A stretch of 34,681 bases of DNA, from assembly GCA_029960085.1 (NCBI GenBank), contig JASCPG010000034.1:1-34681 (forward strand). The letters run 5' to 3'. The notes under the pieces were generated by a model. It was not told where the DNA came from and ran no database searches. It saw only the letters and a program-made list of their open reading frames with translations. Source of the stretch: Microbacteriaceae bacterium PS02067 (GTDB lineage Bacteria; Actinomycetota; Actinomycetes; Actinomycetales; Microbacteriaceae). The translations under genes and the position numbers were made by a program. Shown piece by piece: positions 21,629 to 29,915 of the stretch. Numbering within the stretch: the first letter of the stretch is position 1; each line of letters starts with the position of its first letter.

Positions 21629-23386
21629 ATGAGCGACTCCCCGGATCAGGTAATCGCGAAGGACAACTTCAACCAGTTCAAGCGAGAGAACTATCCGAAG
21701 TTGTCCGACGACGACGCCTTCGAGCGATTTGCCATGAGCCTGCTACTGAAGCGCTACGGTGCAAGCCCCGGGGACATTGAGCAAGGTCTCGTGTCCGGAA
21801 CCGACGATGGTGGAATCGACGGGTTCTACTTCTTCCTCAATCGCCGAGAGCTTGTGGGGTCAGATTCCTTGCGGCTGACGAATCGGAAGAACGCCCTGGA
21901 AGGTCTGCAGACCGGCTTGTCGTTGGACGTCGTCGTCGTTCAAGCGAAGAACGAGTCGAGCTGGGACACCAACGTCTTTCCGAAGATTGAAAGCACCCTG
22001 AAGGCGATCTTTGACAACAACCAGTCGGCCGCTGACCTGAGGGCATTCCCGCTCAACGAGGACATCGTCGAAAAGGCGATGACATGGCGAAAGCTGCGGT
22101 CCAGAATGGCAATGCTCGTGCCCGTCGTTCACTTTCACGTGCACTACGCGACGTTTGCGAAGCAGGTCGGCGTCAACGCCTATATGAAGACGAAGTCGCG
22201 ACAGCTGAAGAGCTGGCTCACAACCAGTCTCCCAACTGGAAGCACAATATCGGTGGACTACGTCGGGGACGCGGAGATCGTCACACGGCTGCGCACCGGG
22301 ACTGATTTCATGGCGAAACTGGTGTTGACCAAGCTTCCAATTCGTGAGGCCAATGCACTCGTCGGCCTCGTCGCGATCAAGGACTATCTCAAGTTCCTTC
22401 GATACGACAGGTCCAAGGTGATCCGGGACGAGATGTTCGCAGTGAATGTCAGGGACTACGCCGGATCGAACGTTCGTGTAAACGATGCAATTGGAAGAAC
22501 CCTCGCCAGCGACTCGGAGTCCTCTTTCTGGTGGCTAAACAATGGGATCACGATCATCGTAGACAAGGCCGACAATCCACTCGAACTGGAATGGGTTCTG
22601 ACAAATCCCCTAATCGTGAACGGCCTTCAGTCCTCCCACGTGATACACGAGCAAGACCTCGCGAAAGGCATCACGAAGAAGCGACTCAACCAATCCGTGC
22701 TGGTCCGAGTAATTACTGAGTCGGACCCCGACGTCCGTGAGGCGATCATCAGCGGAACCAACAATCAGACCGCAATCGCAAGCCTTCAGCTTCACGCGAA
22801 CGAGGAGAAGCAGCGGCGCATCGAGGAGTATCTCCGCGCGTCTGGCTGGTACTACGAGCGCCGACGCTACCAGTACCGCGGGGTTAAGGCGGCCGCGAGC
22901 CGAATCCGCAACATGACCGAAGTGGGTCAGGCAGTGATGGCCTTCCGCCTACTCCAGCCCGACACTGCGCGCGCACGCCCAACCTCGCTGCTCGGAAGCA
23001 CTGCCGGCTGGGACAAGGTCTTCGACCCCAACGAGTCCGAAGAGCTCTACCTGAAGGCTCTCTTGGTGGTGGACGGCGTTGACGATTACCTAAGGTCGTC
23101 CGCGGCGCGAGCGATCGCCGACGATCCAACCAACGCTCGGTATTACCTCGTTTCCGGTTACGCCTTGCGCTCGTCCGGCGTAAAGAAGCTAGGAGACTTC
23201 GAGAAGGTTCCCACCTCAAGCCTAAAGCGAAACCCATCCCAGGCCACGCTTACTGGCCTTCACCAGCTGTTGTACGCAGAGGTCGCGAAACTCGATGACG
23301 GTAAGACAGCGATGGATCGGATGTTCAAGGGTGGCAAGCTCAAGATCGCGTTCTTCGATGAGATTCTCAAACTGAACGCAGCCTGA
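21629..23386 (+). CDS. AIPR-family protein with N-terminal PD-(D/E)XK-like nuclease domain
   Basis: 585 residues, probable phage-defence (abortive infection) protein. Residues about 30-120 look like an Mrr-type nuclease: ERFAMSLLLKRYG, GTDDGGIDGFYFF (Asp64) and LDVVVVQAKNES (Gln105-x-Lys107, a QxK variant of the ExK motif). The AIPR core follows with FWWLNNGITIIVDKA (299-313), NPLIVNGLQSSHVI (325-338) and ISGTNNQTAIASLQLHANEE. The gene is complete and the nuclease motifs are intact. Base and codon use are visibly less GC-rich than in the flanking housekeeping genes. AIPR proteins are associated with phage resistance; the exact mechanism is not known to me. Confidence 0.85.
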   Translation: MSDSPDQVIAKDNFNQFKRENYPKLSDDDAFERFAMSLLLKRYGASPGDIEQGLVSGTDDGGIDGFYFFLNRRELVGSDSLRLTNRKNALEGLQTGLSLDVVVVQAKNESSWDTNVFPKIESTLKAIFDNNQSAADLRAFPLNEDIVEKAMTWRKLRSRMAMLVPVVHFHVHYATFAKQVGVNAYMKTKSRQLKSWLTTSLPTGSTISVDYVGDAEIVTRLRTGTDFMAKLVLTKLPIREANALVGLVAIKDYLKFLRYDRSKVIRDEMFAVNVRDYAGSNVRVNDAIGRTLASDSESSFWWLNNGITIIVDKADNPLELEWVLTNPLIVNGLQSSHVIHEQDLAKGITKKRLNQSVLVRVITESDPDVREAIISGTNNQTAIASLQLHANEEKQRRIEEYLRASGWYYERRRYQYRGVKAAASRIRNMTEVGQAVMAFRLLQPDTARARPTSLLGSTAGWDKVFDPNESEELYLKALLVVDGVDDYLRSSAARAIADDPTNARYYLVSGYALRSSGVKKLGDFEKVPTSSLKRNPSQATLTGLHQLLYAEVAKLDDGKTAMDRMFKGGKLKIAFFDEILKLNAA

Positions 23387-23890
23387 GCAGATCCACTTCC
23401 CGGGGGGTCCACGACGCCCGTCGCACTTGTTGGAGGCAACTGCGCAGGAACCCGGTGATCGCGCGGCCTAACAGCTTGTGAATTATTGCTGCTCACAGAG
23501 CGGTCGCCCACCGCGCGGGAGTGGGGCGGATGTCGCTCTGCACTGCGACCGTCGTCGCCGGTTGCTCATCGGATCGCCGGGACCGTCATGAGTCGTGAAC
23601 GGACACGCGCCTTTCGCAGAAGACCTGTCCGTAAAGATGCCATTCCGGCTCCCCTCGAGCGAGACAATCGACGAGGCTCCGATCGCTCCGGACTCACGCC
23701 CGGGTAGCCGACGTCGTATGCAAGCACCGAGCCCGATCGGAGATGTTGACACAGGACGATGCACGCGCGTGCATTCGAACGCGTTGACGACCGCTCAGAT
23801 GTTGTCAAAGTGTTGTCACGGAGAGTTTTCCTCGAACACCTAACCGCTGGGATCCCAGTGTTTTCACGGGTTCTGAGGAGAAAAACGCGG
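23387..23890. other. Gene-free stretch between AIPR gene and tRNA-Lys 3' end
   Basis: No supported gene. It contains a 12-bp palindrome CTGGGATCCCAG (23847-23858) and two nearby copies of TGTTGTCA (about 23803-23819), seen on the other strand as TGACAACA. Its position beside a tRNA 3' end suggests remnant attachment-site DNA, but no integrase or duplicated tRNA end was found. Confidence 0.5.
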
Positions 23891-23963
23891 TGGGCCCCGT
23901 GGGGCTCGAACCCACGACCCGCGGATTAAAAGTCCGATGCTCTACCGACTGAGCTAGAGGCCC
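23891..23963 (-). tRNA. tRNA-Lys (anticodon UUU)
   Basis: Complete cloverleaf on the minus strand: acceptor GGGCCTC with GGGGCCC, D-arm GCTC/GAGC, anticodon loop CTTTTAA (anticodon at 23930-23928), T-arm GTGGG TTCGAGC CCCAC, discriminator A. CCA is not encoded (ACCG follows). A run of five T begins a few bases after the 3' end. Confidence 0.97.
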
Positions 23964-24021
23964 CTGTGCCTCCAGCGTATCCGGTCGCGCTGACCCCCGC
24001 GTTCGGTGGCCGCACACGCAG

Positions 24022-24057
24022 GCGCGGCCACCGGCATCCCCCTGCCGGTGGCCGCGC
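24022..24057 (-). terminator. Perfect 15-bp hairpin after the fasciclin gene
   Basis: GCGCGGCCACCGGCA (24022-24036) pairs perfectly with 24043-24057 around TCCCCC, 10 nt after the stop. No T-tract follows. It is probably a terminator or stabiliser of the fasciclin transcript. Confidence 0.65.
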
Positions 24058-24067
24058 GCGGACCTGA

Positions 24068-24727
24068 TCAGTTGGTCGGCATCAGCACCGAGTCGATCAG
24101 GTACACGGTCGCGTTGGCCGTCTGCACGCCGCCGCAGATGACCTTCGCGCCGTTCACCATCCACTCGTCGCCCGAGCCCGTGACGTCGACGTCCGTGCCC
24201 TCGAGCGTCTTGTGCATGCCGGCGATCTTGCTCGGCTCGATCTGCCCCTGCACCACGTGGTAGGTGAGGATCTTCGTGAGCGCCGCGCTGTCGGTCTTCA
24301 GCGAGTCGATCGTGCTCGCATCGATCTTCGCGAACGCGTCGTCCACCGGCGCGAACACGGTGAACTCGCCGCCGTTGAGCGTGTCGACGAGGTTCACGTC
24401 GGGGTTCAGCTGCCCGCTGACCGCCTTCACGAGCGTCGTCAACATGGGGTTGTTGGATGCCGCGACCGCCACCGGGTCCTGAGACATCCCCTGAATGGAG
24501 CCTGCGCCCGAGGGCACCGCGCTCGCGTAGGCGGCACAGCCCGGGCCGACGAGGTTCGCCGCCGGGTCGGCGGTCATGCCCTCGGGGGTCGCGGACGGCG
24601 ACTCCTGCGTCATGCCCTGCGGCGTCTCGGCGGGGGTCGACGACCCCATCGAGCACCCCGCGAGCGCGAAGGAGCCGGCGATGGCGAGAGTGAGAACTGC
24701 GGTGATCTTCTTCTTGGTGCTGAGCAT
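24068..24727 (-). CDS. MPT70/MPT83-like fasciclin lipoprotein
   Basis: 219-residue secreted lipoprotein with one fasciclin (FAS1) domain. Signal peptide with lipobox ALAGC (Cys near 25), a Met/Pro/Thr/Ser-rich linker, then [79 protein letters not shown] and the C-terminal [15 protein letters not shown]. These segments resemble mycobacterial MPT83/MPT70 very closely. Two cysteines (GPGCA, VICGG) match the family disulfide. ATG 24727 is preceded by GGAGGT. It is divergent from dipZ, as in the mycobacterial mpt83-dipZ-mpt70 cluster, and carries a SigK-type promoter. Confidence 0.93.
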   Translation of the reverse strand: MLSTKKKITAVLTLAIAGSFALAGCSMGSSTPAETPQGMTQESPSATPEGMTADPAANLVGPGCAAYASAVPSGAGSIQGMSQDPVAVAASNNPMLTTLVKAVSGQLNPDVNLVDTLNGGEFTVFAPVDDAFAKIDASTIDSLKTDSAALTKILTYHVVQGQIEPSKIAGMHKTLEGTDVDVTGSGDEWMVNGAKVICGGVQTANATVYLIDSVLMPTN

Positions 24728-24773
24728 GATGACCTCCATGGATCGGTGACCGCGGGGTGCGGCCTCGATGCTG

Positions 24774-24800
24774 GTTCGGAGCCTCGAACGAATCGGATTG
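24774..24800 (-). promoter_or_regulatory. SigK-type promoter of the fasciclin gene
   Basis: On the minus strand: CAATCC (24800-24795), 16 nt, CGAAC (24778-24774). Transcription would start about 40 nt before the ATG. It resembles the CCATCC/CGAAT-type promoter reported for mycobacterial SigK (from memory). Confidence 0.65.
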
Positions 24801-24814
24801 GAAAGAATCCGAGG

Positions 24815-24841
24815 CAATCCGAAACCCCCTCCGCGACGAAC
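24815..24841 (+). promoter_or_regulatory. SigK-type promoter of dipZ
   Basis: CAATCC (24815-24820), 16 nt, CGAAC (24837-24841), identical in layout to the divergent promoter. It predicts transcription starting near 24848 and supports GTG 24867 over ATG 24768 as the dipZ start. Confidence 0.65.
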
Positions 24842-24866
24842 AGCTCTCGACGCGGACGGGAGCATC

Positions 24867-26582
24867 GTGGAACTCATCATCATCGGCCTTCTCGGGGGCC
24901 TCATTACCGGCATCTCGCCGTGCATCCTGCCGGTTCTGCCGGTCATCTTCCTCACCGGCGGCGCGCAGTCGGCACGCTTCGACGGGGCACCCGTGCCCGC
25001 ACGGCGCAGTCGCCCCTTCCTCGTGATCGCGGGGCTCATGGTGAGCTTCACGCTCGTGACGCTCGTCGGGTCGTTGCTGCTGGGCCTGCTCGGCCTGCCG
25101 CAGGACGTCATCCGGTGGGCCGGGATCGTCGTGCTCGTCCTCATCGGCATCGCGATGATCGTGCCCCGCTTCGAGCAGATGCTCGAACGGCCCTTCCAAT
25201 GGATCCCGCGGCGCGAGGTCGCCAACGGCGGCAGCGGCTTCGGCGTCGGGCTCGCCCTCGGCGCCGTGTTCGTCCCGTGCGCCGGCCCGGTGCTCGCCGC
25301 GATCATCGTCGCGGGTGCGACGGGCAGGATCGGCCTCGACACCGTCCTGCTCACGGCCTCGTTCGCCATCGGGGTCGCGATCCCCCTGCTCGTGTTCGCC
25401 CTCGCGGGTCGCGGCGTCGTGGAGCGCATCCGCGCGTTCCGCACCCGCGAACGGGGCCTCCGGATCGCGGCCGGCGTCGCGCTCCTCGCGCTCGCCCTCG
25501 GGCTCGCATTCAACGTGCCGCAGCAGCTGCAGCGACTCGTGCCCGACTATACGGCGCAGCTGCAGAAAGACCTGACCGACAACGACCAGGCATCCGAAGC
25601 ACTCGGGCTCGGCGGCCTCGTCACCGACGAGAACCGCGACCTCGACAAGTGCACGAACGGCGCTGAGGAGCTCGAATCGTGCGGCACGGCCCCGGCCCTC
25701 CGTGGCATCCAGAGCTGGCTCAACACCCCGGGCGGCTCCGCGATCGATCTCGAAGCGCTGCGCGGCAAGGTCGTGCTCATCGACTTCTGGGCGTACTCCT
25801 GCATCAACTGTCAGCGGTCGATCCCGCACGTGGTCGCGTGGGATGCCGCCTACCGCGACGCGGGCCTCGCCGTCATCGGCATCCATTCACCCGAGTACGC
25901 GTTCGAGAAGGATGCCTCGAACGTCGCCGCCGGCGCGCGCAACTTCGGCATCACCTACCCGGTCGGCCTCGACAACACCCTCTCGACCTGGACCGCGTAC
26001 CGCAACCGCTACTGGCCGGCGCACTACCTGATCGACGCCCAGGGCACGGTGCGGCACATCTCCTTCGGAGAGGGGAACTACGCCGCGACCGAGAAGCTCA
26101 TCCGCGAACTGCTGCGCGACGCCGACCCGGGCGTGACGCTCCCCGCCGCGACCGAAGTCGCCGACGACACACCCGACGCGGGATCGACGACCCGCGAGAC
26201 ATTCCTCGGCTCGTCGAAGGACGTCAACTTCGCCGGCCCCGACGCCTATCAGGCGGGGGAGCGGAGCTACACCTTCCCCGCGTCGCAGCCGGCCGACACG
26301 TTCGCGCTCGACGGCGACTGGTCGGTGCAGACGCAGTTCGCGACTCCGGAAGCAGGCGGCGATGCACGCGTGCGGCTCGACTACCACGCCGCCGAGGTGC
26401 GCACGGTGCTCGCCGGAACGGGTGAGGTGACGGTCCATCGCGCCGACGGCTCCTCCGAGACGATCGCGATCGCAGGGACGCCCCGCTCGTATCCGCTCGT
26501 GCAGACGACGGGCATCGAGGCGGGAGTGCTGACCCTCGACGTCACGCCGGGCGTGGAAGTGTACTCGTTCACGTTCGGCTGA
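24867..26582 (+). CDS. dipZ: DipZ: CcdA-type thiol transporter fused to thioredoxin-like domain
   Basis: 571-residue membrane protein that carries reducing power from cytosol to extracytoplasmic thiols. Residues 1-240 are the CcdA domain with six helices and paired cysteines Cys19 ([12 protein letters not shown]) and Cys138 ([12 protein letters not shown]). A linker containing two further cysteines follows. The thioredoxin/TlpA-like domain has [15 protein letters not shown] (Cys312-x-x-Cys315), and the DipZ C-terminal beta domain ([19 protein letters not shown]) ends the protein. GTG 24867 is preceded by GGGAG and lies about 20 nt after the predicted transcription start. It probably oxidises/reduces disulfides in secreted partners such as the divergent fasciclin protein. 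Confidence 0.92.
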   Translation: MELIIIGLLGGLITGISPCILPVLPVIFLTGGAQSARFDGAPVPARRSRPFLVIAGLMVSFTLVTLVGSLLLGLLGLPQDVIRWAGIVVLVLIGIAMIVPRFEQMLERPFQWIPRREVANGGSGFGVGLALGAVFVPCAGPVLAAIIVAGATGRIGLDTVLLTASFAIGVAIPLLVFALAGRGVVERIRAFRTRERGLRIAAGVALLALALGLAFNVPQQLQRLVPDYTAQLQKDLTDNDQASEALGLGGLVTDENRDLDKCTNGAEELESCGTAPALRGIQSWLNTPGGSAIDLEALRGKVVLIDFWAYSCINCQRSIPHVVAWDAAYRDAGLAVIGIHSPEYAFEKDASNVAAGARNFGITYPVGLDNTLSTWTAYRNRYWPAHYLIDAQGTVRHISFGEGNYAATEKLIRELLRDADPGVTLPAATEVADDTPDAGSTTRETFLGSSKDVNFAGPDAYQAGERSYTFPASQPADTFALDGDWSVQTQFATPEAGGDARVRLDYHAAEVRTVLAGTGEVTVHRADGSSETIAIAGTPRSYPLVQTTGIEAGVLTLDVTPGVEVYSFTFG

Positions 26583-26615
26583 CGACAGAGCGGGCGAAGA
26601 CGGAACGAGTACGAC

Positions 26616-27212
26616 ATGCTGGGGGAGATGGTCATCGACGGTATCGAGGTGTCGGACGAGCCTGCGCCCCGCGATCACGCGGCGGAACTGCTCGCGCTGG
26701 TCGCATCACGCGATCAGGACGCCTTCGCGCGCCTCTACGACATGCTGTCGGACCGTGTCTTCGGCCTCATCCTCCGTGTGCTCGTCAACCGCGCCCAGAG
26801 CGAAGAAGTGCTGCAGGAGGTGTTCCTGGAGATCTGGCAATCCGCCGCGTCGTTCGCTCCGAACAAAGGTCAGGGGAGGACGTGGATCATGACGATCGCA
26901 CATCGCCGGGCCGTCGACCGGGTCCGCTCGGCACAGGCCGGGGCCGACCGCGATGAGCGTGCCGGGCTCCGCGACATCCACACGGCGCAGGCGGGAGTCG
27001 AAGAGCAGGTGGAGCTGCGCATCGAGAGCAGACGCGTCGCCGGCGCCCTCGCCGCTCTGCCCGAGGCGCAGCGTGAGGCGCTCACCCTGGCCTATTTCGG
27101 CGGATACAGTCAGAGCGAGATCGCGGCGCTGACCGGGGCGGCGCTGGGAACGATCAAGACGAGGATGCGAGACGGTCTCTCGCGACTGCGACGGGAAATG
27201 GGGGTGGCGTGA
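26616..27212 (+). CDS. sigK: ECF sigma factor, SigK type
   Basis: 198-residue ECF sigma factor. Region 2: DAFARLYDMLSDRVFGLILR, SEEVLQEVFLEIWQSA and TWIMTIAHRRAVDRVR. Region 4: LAALPEAQREALTLAYFGGY, SQSEIAALTGAALGTIKTRM. The pairing with an RskA-type anti-sigma factor and with MPT83-like and DipZ genes identifies it as the SigK equivalent. It begins 33 nt after dipZ and is probably co-transcribed with it. ATG 26628 directly after GGGGGAG is a possible alternative start. Confidence 0.9.
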   Translation: MLGEMVIDGIEVSDEPAPRDHAAELLALVASRDQDAFARLYDMLSDRVFGLILRVLVNRAQSEEVLQEVFLEIWQSAASFAPNKGQGRTWIMTIAHRRAVDRVRSAQAGADRDERAGLRDIHTAQAGVEEQVELRIESRRVAGALAALPEAQREALTLAYFGGYSQSEIAALTGAALGTIKTRMRDGLSRLRREMGVA

Positions 27213-28024
27213 TGAACGAGCAGGAGTTCGCCGAGCTCTCGGCAGGCCACGCCCTCGGAGCCCTCTCCGGCGACGATGAGCGCGCCTTCCGTGACGCGCT
27301 CGCCGCGCACCCGGAGTGGCAGCACATCGTCGATCTCGATCTGCGCACCGCCGGCGAGCTCGCGGACGCCGTCCCGCCCGTCGCCGCGCCGCGGCGCCTG
27401 CGCGCCTCGATCCTCGACACGATCACCGCCGAGCCGCAGCCCGCCGGCGTGTCGGAGCCCGATCCCGCGGATGCCTCCGCCACGACCGGGCGAGCCGAGC
27501 CGGCTGCCGATCCGGGCGCCCGAGACGAGCCGCTGCCCACCGACGTGGTCCAGACGGTGCGCGGCAAGAACTGGCGGCGCGGACTGTTCGCACTCGTCGC
27601 CTCCTTCGTGCTCCTCGTCGGTGTCGGCTGGGGCGTCGGCGCCATCGCGGCACTGTGGCAGACGCCGCCCGCGGTGACCGCACTCGAGCAGATCCAGCGT
27701 GCCCCGGATGCCTCGTCGGCTTCGGCGGACTTCGACGGGGGCAGCGCCACGGTGCACTGGTCCGAGAGCCTGGGCGAGACGGTGCTCGTCGCCGACGGGC
27801 TCCCGGCGCTCCCGAGCGACCGCACCTACGAGCTGTGGTTCGTGCGCGGCGAGCAGGCCGTCGCAGCCGGGACGTTCTCGGCCTCCAGGGGCACGAGCAC
27901 CGCGCAGCTGGAGGGTGCGATGCAGCCGGGCGACACGATCGCTGTGACCGTCGAACCGGCCGGCGGGGCGCCGGACGGCGTCCCCACGACGACCCCCGTC
28001 CTGGCGGTGCCGACCTCGACCTGA
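27212..28024 (+). CDS. rskA: RskA-type anti-sigma-K factor
   Basis: 270-residue single-pass membrane anti-sigma factor. The cytosolic N-terminus (EQEFAELSAGHALGALSGDD) is the sigma-binding zinc-less helical domain; one membrane helix follows (GLFALVASFVLLVGVGWGVG, about 127-150). The outer RskA domain shows ALEQIQRAPDASSASADF, GLPALPSDRTYELWFVRG and MQPGDTIAVTVEPAGG. It should hold SigK inactive until outside signal and proteolysis release it, as in mycobacteria. ATG 27212 overlaps the sigK stop (TGATG); GTG 27209 is also possible. Confidence 0.92.
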   Translation: MNEQEFAELSAGHALGALSGDDERAFRDALAAHPEWQHIVDLDLRTAGELADAVPPVAAPRRLRASILDTITAEPQPAGVSEPDPADASATTGRAEPAADPGARDEPLPTDVVQTVRGKNWRRGLFALVASFVLLVGVGWGVGAIAALWQTPPAVTALEQIQRAPDASSASADFDGGSATVHWSESLGETVLVADGLPALPSDRTYELWFVRGEQAVAAGTFSASRGTSTAQLEGAMQPGDTIAVTVEPAGGAPDGVPTTTPVLAVPTST

Positions 28025-28050
28025 CCGGCCGCGCGCCTTCGGAGCCCGGC

Positions 28051-28056
28051 TACCCT
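28051..28056 (+). promoter_or_regulatory. -10 box TACCCT, leaderless start
   Basis: TACCCT followed by GGAACG and ATG 28063. Confidence 0.5.
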
Positions 28057-28062
28057 GGAACG

Positions 28063-28704
28063 ATGAGCGACGACGAGCAGCGGGGGTTCCACAAGCCCGT
28101 CCAGCGCCCGGCATCCACCTTCGATCGGCGCTTCGGGTCGACCGATCCCGCAGAGGTCTCGCGGGCGGCGCACGCCACGGCATCCGCTCTGATCACGCGC
28201 GTGCGCGACGAACCCGCCGAAGACGTCATCGACCGCCTGGTCTCCTTCACCGACACCCACGGGATCGACACCATCGCCGAACTGTGGGCGCACTCGTCGC
28301 CGCTGTCGCTGCCCGGCGCGCTCTGGCGGCTGTACCTGCTGCAGCTCATGGTGCGGGATGACCCGCACACGGCGGCCCTGCTCTACGAACGCGGGCGCGT
28401 CCTGCACGGGACGGTCCACGACGTCGTCGCAGGCGCTCCGACCCCCGCCGGCCCCGAAGAGCTCACGGTGCTCGTCGACGAGATCCTCCGCGGCGTCTTC
28501 GCGGGCGATTTCGCTGTGGCGCTCGACCGCGCGGCATCCTTCTGCCGCGTCGAAGCCGCGGGCGCGGTCGACCTCGCCGACGACCACGACGCGGCGGAGC
28601 CCGAGCGGGCGCAGTCGCTCACGGCGCGCGCCCTGCGTCTCGACACGTATGCGGACGACCTCACCGCCTGTGCGGGCCTCTGGCGCCGCGACATGCTGAC
28701 CTGA
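28063..28704 (+). CDS. Conserved-looking actinobacterial protein of unknown function
   Basis: 213 residues, soluble and acidic. It begins MSDDEQRGFHKPVQRPASTF, then FDRRFGSTDPAEVSRAAH and a long helical part (VIDRLVSFTDTHGIDTIAEL, WRLYLLQLMVRDDPHTAALL) and ends with LTARALRLDTYADDLTACAG. I recall similar proteins in actinobacterial genomes, sometimes mislabelled as RNA polymerase beta subunits, but know no tested function. The repeat cluster starts 4 nt after its stop. Confidence 0.8.
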   Translation: MSDDEQRGFHKPVQRPASTFDRRFGSTDPAEVSRAAHATASALITRVRDEPAEDVIDRLVSFTDTHGIDTIAELWAHSSPLSLPGALWRLYLLQLMVRDDPHTAALLYERGRVLHGTVHDVVAGAPTPAGPEELTVLVDEILRGVFAGDFAVALDRAASFCRVEAAGAVDLADDHDAAEPERAQSLTARALRLDTYADDLTACAGLWRRDMLT

Positions 28705-28707
28705 GCC

Positions 28708-28890
28708 GCGTCCTGCATCCCGGCACAGAAGTGCCGGGCCGCAGAACGCCCGGTGACGTGGCCGCAGGGCGGGAGAGGCGTCCCGCCTCCCGGCACAGAA
28801 GTGCCGGGCCGCAGAACGCCCGGTGACGTGGCCGCGGGGCGGGAGAGGCATCCTGCATCCCGGCACAGAAGTGCCGGGCCGCAGAACGCC
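28708..28890 (+). repeat. Tandem 70-bp repeat, three copies, each with an identical hairpin
   Basis: Units begin near 28708, 28778 and 28848 (the last is partial), with CGGCACAGAA at 28721, 28791 and 28861. Each unit contains CCCGGCAC AGAA GTGCCGGG (8-bp perfect stem; 28719-28738, 28789-28808, 28859-28878) followed by GCCGCAGAACGCC. It lies directly after the preceding stop codon and may work as a triple terminator. Confidence 0.85.
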
Positions 28891-28980
28891 TCTCGGCGAA
28901 AGGCCGCTCATAGCGGCGAAAGATGGAGCCCGGGGTTACTGCGGCCCGGCTGATTCAGTGTAACAACGGGCCGGGCGTCA
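28891..28980. other. Structured intergenic region with competing stems
   Basis: GCCGCT/AGCGGC forms a small hairpin near 28904-28917. GTTACTG (28935-28941) can pair with CAGTGTAAC (28956-28964), while CGGCCCG (28942-28948) can pair with CGGGCCG (28967-28973). The two stems overlap and exclude each other. It is probably part of the terminator region. Confidence 0.4.
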
Positions 28981-28994
28981 TTCATTCCCCGGCG

Positions 28995-29000
28995 TAGGCT
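28995..29000 (+). promoter_or_regulatory. -10 box TAGGCT, leaderless start of pabC-like gene
   Basis: TAGGCT followed by CGGGGC and ATG 29007. No Shine-Dalgarno is present. Confidence 0.6.
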
Positions 29001-29006
29001 CGGGGC

Positions 29007-29891
29007 ATGGCCTGGCGCTTCGCACTCATGATCGATCCCGTCGACGCCGCTGATGCGCGCGCCGACTACGCCGACACGTTCACCGCGCTCGATCCCGCCG
29101 CTCCCGCGCTGACGGTCGGCGAACTCAGCACGCAACGCGGTGACGGCATCTTCGAGTCGATCGGTGTCATCGACTCGCACCCGCAGGAGGTCGCCGCCCA
29201 CCTCGAACGCCTCGCCCACTCCGCGCGCCTCTGCGACCTGCCCACCCCGAACCTCGACCAGTGGCGCGCCGCCGTCGCCCTCGCGGCCGCGCAGTGCGGC
29301 GCGGGGGAGGCGGTCATCAAGCTGATCCTCAGCCGCGGTGTCGAGCACGGGCCGGCGCCGACCGCGTGGGTGACGGCGGCCGAGGCATCCGATTTCACGC
29401 GCGCGCGCACCGAAGGCATCCGCGTCGTGACCCTCGACCGCGGCTACGCGCTCGACGCGCCCGCGCACGCACCGTGGCTGCTGCTGGGTGCCAAGACGCT
29501 GTCATACGCCGTGAACATGGCGGCGCTGCGCGAGGCGAACCGGCGCGGAGCCGACGACGCGATCTTCCTCTCGAGCGACGGCTACGTGCTCGAGGCGCCC
29601 ACCGCCTCGCTGATCCTCCGCCGCGGCGACACGTTCGTCACGCCCGCACCGAACGGGGGCATCCTGCACGGCACGACGCAGCTGAGCCTGTTCGAGCACC
29701 TCGACGCCCAGGGCTACGAGACCGTCTACGCCACCATCCCTGCCGAGAGCCTCGGTGCGGCGGATGCGGCCTGGCTCGTCTCGAGCGTGCGCCTCGCTGC
29801 GCCGATCACCGCCGTGGACGATGCGCCGATGCCCGTGGATGCCGCGCTCACGGCATCCATGAACGCCTACCTCCTCTCGCCGCGCGACTGA
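29007..29891 (+). CDS. pabC: Class IV aminotransferase, probable aminodeoxychorismate lyase
   Basis: 294-residue PLP enzyme of the branched-chain aminotransferase fold. GDGIFESIGV is the N-terminal substrate motif. The PLP lysine is Lys163 in LLLGAKTLSYAVNMAALREA. DGYVLEAPTASLIL holds the cofactor-binding Glu and the C-terminal GILHGTTQ binds phosphate. As aminodeoxychorismate lyase it would release 4-aminobenzoate for folate. D-amino acid transaminase or another class IV activity cannot be excluded from sequence alone. Leaderless start. Confidence 0.85.
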   Translation: MAWRFALMIDPVDAADARADYADTFTALDPAAPALTVGELSTQRGDGIFESIGVIDSHPQEVAAHLERLAHSARLCDLPTPNLDQWRAAVALAAAQCGAGEAVIKLILSRGVEHGPAPTAWVTAAEASDFTRARTEGIRVVTLDRGYALDAPAHAPWLLLGAKTLSYAVNMAALREANRRGADDAIFLSSDGYVLEAPTASLILRRGDTFVTPAPNGGILHGTTQLSLFEHLDAQGYETVYATIPAESLGAADAAWLVSSVRLAAPITAVDDAPMPVDAALTASMNAYLLSPRD

Positions 29892-29915
29892 CGCCCGCTC
29901 GCGGGGAGCACGAAA

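Noticed and set aside
19400-23963. Complete prophage or integrative element
   Set aside because: No integrase, structural or replication genes and no duplicated tRNA-Lys 3' end found in the window.
24768-24866. Upstream ATG start for dipZ
   Set aside because: It lies before the proposed -35 box; the extra 33 residues are charged and unlike the family N-terminus, while GTG 24867 has GGGAG and begins the CcdA helix.
23805-25886. Long minus-strand frame reading through tRNA-Lys and the fasciclin and dipZ genes
   Set aside because: It contains the well-known peptide produced by translating a tRNA (AQSVEHRTFNPRVVGSS) and crosses real genes in another frame.
28708-28890. CRISPR array
   Set aside because: The 70-bp units are tandem copies without variable spacers and there are no cas genes.
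28891-28980. Fluoride riboswitch or RNase P RNA resemblance
   Set aside because: GATGG and CTGAT words occur, but the required flanking helices do not form and no crcB gene or RNase P core is present.
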